From JAAYAY01 sp964429355 (GTDB lineage Bacteria; Planctomycetota; Planctomycetia; Pirellulales; Thermoguttaceae): a stretch of DNA of 30,040 bases. Below the pieces are notes generated by a model. That model was not told where the DNA came from, did not search any database, and worked only from the letters and a program-made list of their open reading frames with translations. Positions 24,940-30,040 of this stretch are shown here, in pieces. The stretch lies in NCBI GenBank assembly GCA_964429355.1, contig CAYSCH010000077.1, positions 1 to 30,040 on the forward strand. Direction: 5' to 3'. The position numbers were made by a program, and so were the translations under genes. Numbering within the stretch: position 1 is the first letter of the stretch; the number at the start of each line of letters is the position of its first letter.

Positions 24940-25079
24940 GCAGATAGAGATTCTCTTTGACTGCCATGCTGTCCGGAAACGGGCGCCTGCATTTTGTGCA
25001 TCGAACGAGCTCAACACGCAACATCCAGAGCCGGTCCCTGGTTTCGGACGACCTCTAACCATGTTGAGGGAGAGATGCC

Positions 25080-25268
25080 ATGCATGATCAACCTGAGTTG
25101 AACGAAACCGAGTGGAGCCTGATCTGCGAGTTGCTGGAACGGGAACGGGACGAATTGCCGAGCGAGATTCATCACACCCGCAATCACGATCTGCGCCAGA
25201 TCCTCCAGCGGCGCCGGGAGATGCTGGACGAACTGCTGGCCAAGGTTCCCAAGGGCGAGCTGGTCTGA
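25080..25268 (+). CDS. Small conserved-looking protein, 62 residues
   Basis: Highly charged and helical: MHDQPELNETEWSLICELLE, then RERDELPSEIHHTRNHD, then LRQILQRRREMLDELLAKV. It resembles short two-helix proteins that recur in planctomycete genomes (recalled pattern, not searched), with a TEW-LI-ELLERE-DELP-EI-HT signature. GGAG lies 7 bases before the ATG, a good ribosome site. No membrane segment or signal. Function unknown. It ends about 100 bases before the stop of the convergent 25367-29515 gene. Confidence 0.7.
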   Translation: MHDQPELNETEWSLICELLERERDELPSEIHHTRNHDLRQILQRRREMLDELLAKVPKGELV

Positions 25269-25366
25269 AGCCGCCCACCAAGGGCTTCTGTGGGGTTTGT
25301 TGGATCAGGAAGGTGCTTCCTGATCTCAAGGGGAGGGCTCTGGATGCATCCTTTTGGAGCCGCACC

Positions 25367-28300
25367 CTACGGCACGATGCTTCTTAACTGGCCGTCGGCA
25401 GTGGCGACGATGACCGAGTCGGGGCGGACCAGAAGGTCGAGGATCTCCGAACCGAATTCCGTGACTTTCTGAAAGCTCCCGGCGCCGTCGACAGTCACGA
25501 GGCGGCCGCGGCCAGTCCCGGCGGCAATAAGGTCGCCCTGCGTGCGGGGGATCGTTCTCAGGGCCGAAACCGGGCCTCCCAGATCCACTCGCCAGCGCCG
25601 GCGGGCGTCGGCGCCGAAGCAGTAGAGGCTGTAATTGAGCGAGCCGGCAAGGACTTCGTCGATTCCATCCCCGTCGAGATCGGCCGTGGCCACCTGTTTG
25701 ACTTCGTCGCCCGTGTCGTACTCCATCTGAAGCTTTCCACGGCTGTCGACACGGTGCACCTTCCCGTCGCCGCTGCCGAAGACCACGCCCCGCGAGTCGC
25801 CCTTGTCGAAGCGGCCGGTGGCAATCCAGTAGCAGATCGGTCCGAGGCGGTACTGCCAGCGGGGAGTGCCGTCGGCGTTCAGGGCCGTCGCCCAGTAGTA
25901 GTGGGTGCCGCAGATGAGCTCTTCTTTGCCGTCGCCGTCCAGGTCGGCCACGGCGCCGGAGCGCGAGGGGTGAACGCTCTCGTAGTTCCAGAGTTCCGTG
26001 CCGTCGGCCCGGAAGGCGTAGAATCGCCAGTTCTCGCCCCCGGCAATAACCTCGGGCGTGCCGTCGCCATCGATGTCGCCGGTGCGGACCAGATTCACAT
26101 AGGGGGGCCGGCGGTAATAGGCGAGGGCCTTCTTCCAGAGCTTTTCGCCGGAAGAGTTGAGCACCTGCACCTGGTGGTCCTGACGGGCGAGCACGATCTC
26201 GTCCTCTCCATCGCCGTTGAGGTCGGCCACGGCCAAGTCGTTGAGCTGGCTGCCCGTGTCGACCGTCCAGCGCGTGGAGCCGTCGGGATTGAGCGCCAGC
26301 AGCACGCCTTCGGTCGTGGCGGCAAGAATCGTGTCGCCCGATCCTGCAGTGCCAAGCGAGGCGCTGGCCAGGCGAGTGACTCCGAATCGCTCGCAACTCT
26401 GGGAGCTGGGTGATGTGGACCACTGGATCCGGTGGGGTGGGGCGTCGGCGGCGACCGCAAGATTCTCGGTCGGCTGGCGGAGAGGCATACGGGCCAGAAC
26501 CTCGGCGGCCTTTGGAAGAGGCAGGTCGACGGCAGTGGCGGTATCGGCCTTCAACAGTTCTTCTTCCGCGATCCGGGCACGGGTGGCGCCGAGGAGCGAC
26601 AGGCCGTCGCCGGAGACGACGATGCACTGGGCATCGGTCGTAAGACGTCCTTCCGACGTATCGGCATCGTAAGGCCCGAGAGCTACCCCCAGGGTTTCTC
26701 CACCCACGGAGAACCGGATCCCGCCGGTCGGACCTTCGAGAAAGGCGATCGGCCACGGCTCGGTGCTCCCTTCCGGCTTTCCGTGGAGCAGGCTGGCGAA
26801 GAGGTAGGTTTCGCCCTGCCGGAGCCGGACGGTGGCCACAGCCTGGAGCGACTGCACCACGGGATCGGCATGTGGATAGCCTTTCCAGTTCGCGCCCAGT
26901 TCCGTATCGGCCTGGAGATCGAGCTGCGGGCCTGGAGCGATCTCGATTCGCAGACTGGGCCCTTTCTGGGTGAGGAGGAGGCCATTTTCGTCAAGTTTCG
27001 CGTCTCCCACGCCGTGCCAGAGGGTGCGGAACTGATACTCCTGGTCGCTACGGGCGGTAAGCTGATCGAGGATCACGAAGGCCTGGACCGTCTTGAGCCA
27101 CACGACCGTGCGGACCCAATCGGCACCGGCGTAGTCGGCCAGCCGGGTCTGGCTGTAGCCAAATCGGTCGGACTGGCCGGCTCCGAGAAGTTCCGTATAG
27201 GGAGGAATCTCTTGGGACCGGCCGTCCTGGAAGACCGTCATCGAGTTGTGAAACTTGACCGGGGCCTTGAAGTAGTCGTTGTCGGCCAGCCAAATGCGAT
27301 CGAAGAGGGTTAGCTGGGGAAGACTGTTGCCGTCGAGGTGCATATGGCCGCCGTTGCTCAGTCCGTCGAGCAGGAGATAGGCTGCGGCGGGCTCGAGCGA
27401 CTCGCGGAACGAGATCTTGTCGAAGCAGCGCTCCAGGGGCGGGCGGTGGTCGGCCTTGTGGCTTGCATAGTACTGAGGTTCGAGGGGCCAGACGCGAACT
27501 CCGTTGAATCGCTCGGGGCGAGAAGCGGGGGCCAGCTGGTAGAAGGCGTGGGTCTCGGCCGTGTTCTTCACGGAACGTTTCAGATTGGCAGCCCAACGGG
27601 CGTCGCCGGAGCCGGTGGCGAAGGCGAACGTGTCGAGGCAGATCATCTCGCTCGACCAGCACTGCCACGAGCCGGTGTCGCCATAGGGCACCTGGTGGCC
27701 GAGGTTGTTCATGGTGCCAATGCAGTAGTCGACGATCCGTGCCCCGTTGCCGTTTTCAAACAAGGTGAAGTCGGGACGGGCCACGCAGTAGCGCATGAGG
27801 TGGCCGTTGGTGAGCCACTGGTAGCCGTTGCAGTCTTCGTGGGGCTTGAAGTAGCCTGACTGACGTTGAAACATCAAGTCGGCGATATCCAGCCAGGCCT
27901 CTCCTTCCACGAGGTCGTAGTGGTTGGTGAAATAGAGGCCGGCCGCCAGGGCGCCCAGGCCGGGGAATGTCTGGTGGTTGTGGGGCACGTGGGTGCTGCG
28001 GGCGGCGCCCTCGCACTTGGGGATCACCGCTTCGGTCAGCCAACGGCCGATGTTCCTGGTCGTCCGCAGGCGATCCTCGCCGGTGAGGGCCAGATCGTCT
28101 TCGATCAGGTCCCAGCCGTTCACGACCTGGGCGGAAGGAAAGTCGCTGTCGAAACCCCACGGCCCGCCGTACTTGCGCGGATCAGCCACAGCACTCTCCG
28201 CGTAGAGATCCCAGAGCTTGACGAACAACTCCGCCTCCACGCTGTGGCCGGTGAACCGGTAGCGATTGGCAACCGATTCCAGAACGCCTGCAATCGAACA

Positions 28301-29515
28301 GTGGCGTCCTTCGTCCAGGGCCTTTTGGCCTTCCTCCAGCCCTCGCTGGAGGCGATTGGCGGCCGGTTCATCGTCGGCCCAGCCAAAACGCTTGAGAAAC
28401 GACTCGCCGTAGTGCCGTTCGAAGAGGCGGGGCAGCTTGAGCGAAGGGGATTTTTCCTGCCGGCCGATGGCGTCGGCCACAATACGGGCGGCTTGTGCCA
28501 GGCCGGCGTCGTCGGTGGCGGCGGCGACGACAACGTTGGCACCGCGGCCGAAAGGATCGGCGATCGTGTGCACGAGCGCACCGCCGGCGCCGGGGCAGAC
28601 GCTGTCGGCCGGGGTCATGAATCGGGCGTACAGCAGGAGCATGGCCGGGTTGTTGTCGACGTTGCCCAGCAGGATCGCCGGACGATCGAAAGTTCGATCG
28701 GTCTCCGTGCCGGCTCGGGCGAGCGGGGCAGCGCCTGTGCGATCGGTAATGCTTGCGGCGATTGTCGCGGCTGCCTGGCGTCCGGCGTCGCTATCGGGAT
28801 GGAGAATGGTCACGACCGCCTGGCCATCTTTCACCAGGGGCGTGTCAGGGTCGCAGGGGTGCACCGACGGAAGGTCTTTGAGCGAAATCAGCTTGGGGGC
28901 GATGCGAAGATTGTCGACGAGCGCGTCGATGGGTACGTTATCTTCTCGCGTGCCGATGATAAACTCGAATCGGTCGACCGCCGTCGGCACACGGTCCCTG
29001 ACGACATCCTCTTCCCATGCCAGCCCGGCCATGGAGAAGCCGGCCTGCAGGCGGAACTCGCGCCAGGACTGGGTGAGCTGTCCGTCCCAGGAGTTAAAGC
29101 TCAGGGCGGCTTCCTTTTCGCCCCGGTTGTAGGTCCGAACGTAAAACGCCGCCGTCTTGCCCGGGTGGTTGGTGCGGGCGTGGAAGAGAACACGATGTTG
29201 CGTTAGGTCGATCGGTTCCGGCAGGGTGATCTTCACACCGAAGTACTTGCTGCCGTCGCGTGTGGGCGAGGTTCCGCCGAAGTGAAGGGCGCCGTTGCCA
29301 TCGACTGAGTCTGTCTTATCGGTGGTGCTGGTGACAAAGCGTTCGGTGTCTTTCCGGTCATAGGTCAAGGTGGCCGTCTCGCTGCCGTCAAGGGGCAGGA
29401 GGATCGTCGTTCGTGGTTGGGCGGCGAGGGCTCGGGGTGCGGCGAGAAGCAGAGCGAAGGTGGCCAGGCGAGCCAGTAGCAGCGGGGAAATGCGGTGAGG
29501 GGCGAGGCTGGTCAT
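25367..29515 (-). CDS. Secreted heparinase II/III-like polysaccharide lyase fused to FG-GAP propeller
   Basis: 1382 residues from ATG 29515. Signal peptide at about 1-33 (LLLARLATFALLLAAPRALA). An N-terminal sandwich at about 35-210 is ligand-binding-like (FGVKITLPEPIDL, FHARTNHPGK). A helical toroid at about 340-700 is followed by the heparinase II/III-like signature GGHMHLDGNSLPQLTLF (HMHLD near residue 722), and HNHQTFPGLGALAAGLYF earlier probably lines the cleft; then a beta-sandwich to about 1010. From about 1050 to the end comes a propeller with four calcium-loop motifs: DLNGDGEDE (near 1096), DIDGDGTPE (near 1147), DLDGDGKEE (near 1188) and DLDGDGIDE (near 1276), as in FG-GAP/integrin-like repeats. 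Lyase families of this fold cut uronate polymers by beta-elimination. Start 29602 is possible by frame but lacks a signal peptide at its end. Confidence 0.8.
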   Translation of the reverse strand: MTSLAPHRISPLLLARLATFALLLAAPRALAAQPRTTILLPLDGSETATLTYDRKDTERFVTSTTDKTDSVDGNGALHFGGTSPTRDGSKYFGVKITLPEPIDLTQHRVLFHARTNHPGKTAAFYVRTYNRGEKEAALSFNSWDGQLTQSWREFRLQAGFSMAGLAWEEDVVRDRVPTAVDRFEFIIGTREDNVPIDALVDNLRIAPKLISLKDLPSVHPCDPDTPLVKDGQAVVTILHPDSDAGRQAAATIAASITDRTGAAPLARAGTETDRTFDRPAILLGNVDNNPAMLLLYARFMTPADSVCPGAGGALVHTIADPFGRGANVVVAAATDDAGLAQAARIVADAIGRQEKSPSLKLPRLFERHYGESFLKRFGWADDEPAANRLQRGLEEGQKALDEGRHCSIAGVLESVANRYRFTGHSVEAELFVKLWDLYAESAVADPRKYGGPWGFDSDFPSAQVVNGWDLIEDDLALTGEDRLRTTRNIGRWLTEAVIPKCEGAARSTHVPHNHQTFPGLGALAAGLYFTNHYDLVEGEAWLDIADLMFQRQSGYFKPHEDCNGYQWLTNGHLMRYCVARPDFTLFENGNGARIVDYCIGTMNNLGHQVPYGDTGSWQCWSSEMICLDTFAFATGSGDARWAANLKRSVKNTAETHAFYQLAPASRPERFNGVRVWPLEPQYYASHKADHRPPLERCFDKISFRESLEPAAAYLLLDGLSNGGHMHLDGNSLPQLTLFDRIWLADNDYFKAPVKFHNSMTVFQDGRSQEIPPYTELLGAGQSDRFGYSQTRLADYAGADWVRTVVWLKTVQAFVILDQLTARSDQEYQFRTLWHGVGDAKLDENGLLLTQKGPSLRIEIAPGPQLDLQADTELGANWKGYPHADPVVQSLQAVATVRLRQGETYLFASLLHGKPEGSTEPWPIAFLEGPTGGIRFSVGGETLGVALGPYDADTSEGRLTTDAQCIVVSGDGLSLLGATRARIAEEELLKADTATAVDLPLPKAAEVLARMPLRQPTENLAVAADAPPHRIQWSTSPSSQSCERFGVTRLASASLGTAGSGDTILAATTEGVLLALNPDGSTRWTVDTGSQLNDLAVADLNGDGEDEIVLARQDHQVQVLNSSGEKLWKKALAYYRRPPYVNLVRTGDIDGDGTPEVIAGGENWRFYAFRADGTELWNYESVHPSRSGAVADLDGDGKEELICGTHYYWATALNADGTPRWQYRLGPICYWIATGRFDKGDSRGVVFGSGDGKVHRVDSRGKLQMEYDTGDEVKQVATADLDGDGIDEVLAGSLNYSLYCFGADARRRWRVDLGGPVSALRTIPRTQGDLIAAGTGRGRLVTVDGAGSFQKVTEFGSEILDLLVRPDSVIVATADGQLRSIVP

Positions 29516-29549
29516 GGGAGTGGATTCTGGGTAATTGGGTGGCATGCGT

Positions 29550-29578
29550 GGCACGCCCTGAGGAACCAACGGCGTGGC
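29550..29578. repeat. Degenerate REP-like copy related to the 48-base repeats
   Basis: GGCACGCC, then CTGAGGAACCAAC, then GGCGTGG. It shares GGCACG-CCTGAG-ACCAA-GCGTGG in the same order with the repeat at 21498. Its arms pair as CACGCC/GGCGTG plus GG/CC around one bulge, so it is a clear stem-loop. It lies just ahead of the lyase gene, in its leader. Confidence 0.5.
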
Positions 29579-29651
29579 CTCCACATGAGCACGCCCAGTC
29601 ACAAGTTGGTCAATTGGGTGGCCCTTCGTTCAAGCCATTCATGAGCTCGCC

Positions 29652-30040
29652 CTATCGATGCCACTCCGGCGCGAACATACTTGTTGCCTCTTCGAAAGTC
29701 GACTTGCGGCGGAAATCTTGCGGGCGGTAGGCGGGAATTGCCGGGTCGGCTTTGTTGGCCCAGTCGATGTGGTGGCGGCCGTAATAGGCGCCGTAGAACT
29801 GATAGTTTGTATCTACCCAGCGGCTCAGGATCATGAGCTCCCGGGCCGAGAGCATCTTGCTGTGGTCGTCCGAAGTGTTCTTCGGATGGGCCGGGTTGAC
29901 CAGAACGTCGATCAAGGTGCTCTTCGCACAGCCCAGGCTCCGCGGCGGGAGGTAGGCGCCGTTGTAGTTGCCCTGGTCGCCCTGGAGGAAGGAAGTGAAC
30001 TCGGGAATGATGGGGCCGGCCAACTGCTTGGCTGCCAGTT
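29652..30040 (-). CDS. C-terminal part of a large protein, possibly HZS-alpha-like (cut by window edge)
   Basis: 129 residues are readable; the frame is open to the window edge, so the gene starts outside. The sequence has GAYLPPRSLGCAKSTLIDVL, then SARELMILSRWVDTNYQFYG and GRHHIDW. The pattern of PPRSLG, SKMLSARELMILSRWVD and a final GRHH recalls the end of planctomycete proteins with hydrazine-synthase-alpha-like or cytochrome-c-like domains, but no CxxCH haem motif lies in the visible part, so the call is tentative. It is on the same strand as, and ends 136 bases before, the lyase gene; the REP-like copy lies between them. Confidence 0.6.
   Translation of the reverse strand, partial: LAAKQLAGPIIPEFTSFLQGDQGNYNGAYLPPRSLGCAKSTLIDVLVNPAHPKNTSDDHSKMLSARELMILSRWVDTNYQFYGAYYGRHHIDWANKADPAIPAYRPQDFRRKSTFEEATSMFAPEWHR

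Noticed and set aside
27866..29206. 446-codon plus-strand frame opposite the lyase-propeller gene
   Set aside because: Antisense shadow with no recognisable protein features.

Overview
The window looks like a chromosomal contig from a planctomycete (Planctomycetota, probably a Pirellulales-like lineage). This is inferred from content, not from a marker gene: GC is high, long secreted carbohydrate-active proteins with Sec-type signal peptides are dense, there are DUF2961/GH172, GH38-like and GH32/43-like propeller proteins, an SxtJ/DUF5989 pair, and a possible HZS-alpha-like C-terminus at the right edge. Two runs of ten N (305-314 and 13700-13709) mark scaffold gaps, the second inside a gene. 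No tRNA, rRNA, CRISPR array, transposase or phage gene was seen.

Layout. 1-739, minus: the start of an NADP-type glutamate dehydrogenase (cut by the left edge) behind a small conserved-looking gene. 1257-4566, minus: a membrane histidine kinase followed by an NtrC-type sigma-54 response regulator, overlapping by 8 bases. 4887-8183, plus: a large secreted GH38-like alpha-mannosidase with an N-terminal F5/8C-like module. 8526-10055, plus: a soluble orphan histidine kinase with two near-duplicate PAS domains and a good promoter candidate. 10072-15157, minus: a three-gene operon of a secreted FAD oxidoreductase, a secreted protein of unknown function and a GH172 (DUF2961) enzyme. 15306-15982, minus: an SxtJ-like and a DUF5989-like membrane protein.

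16444-21472, plus, is housekeeping: elongation factor G (behind an extended -10 promoter), HisH, and the membrane subunits PntA2 and PntB of a proton-translocating transhydrogenase, with no NAD-binding PntA1 in the window. 21498-21718 holds two different tandem repeat pairs; one is REP-like and has a degenerate relative at 29550. 21875-25268, plus: a secreted propeller glycosidase-like protein, a metallo-beta-lactamase-fold hydrolase, a free-standing C-terminal domain of a glycoside hydrolase (probably a gene remnant), and a 62-residue conserved-looking protein. 25367-29515, minus: a 1382-residue secreted heparinase II/III-like protein fused to a calcium-binding FG-GAP propeller. 29652-30040, minus: the end of a large, possibly HZS-alpha-like, protein.

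Taken together, the accessory part reads as a glycan-foraging neighbourhood: mannoside, fructofuranoside or arabinofuranoside, and uronate-containing polymer degradation outside the cytoplasm, with two kinases that could sense the substrate or the envelope state. The least explained elements are the FAD oxidoreductase / unknown / GH172 operon, the polysaccharide lyase-propeller fusion, the orphan C-terminal domain and the REP-like repeats. No clearly new defence or mobile system was found.
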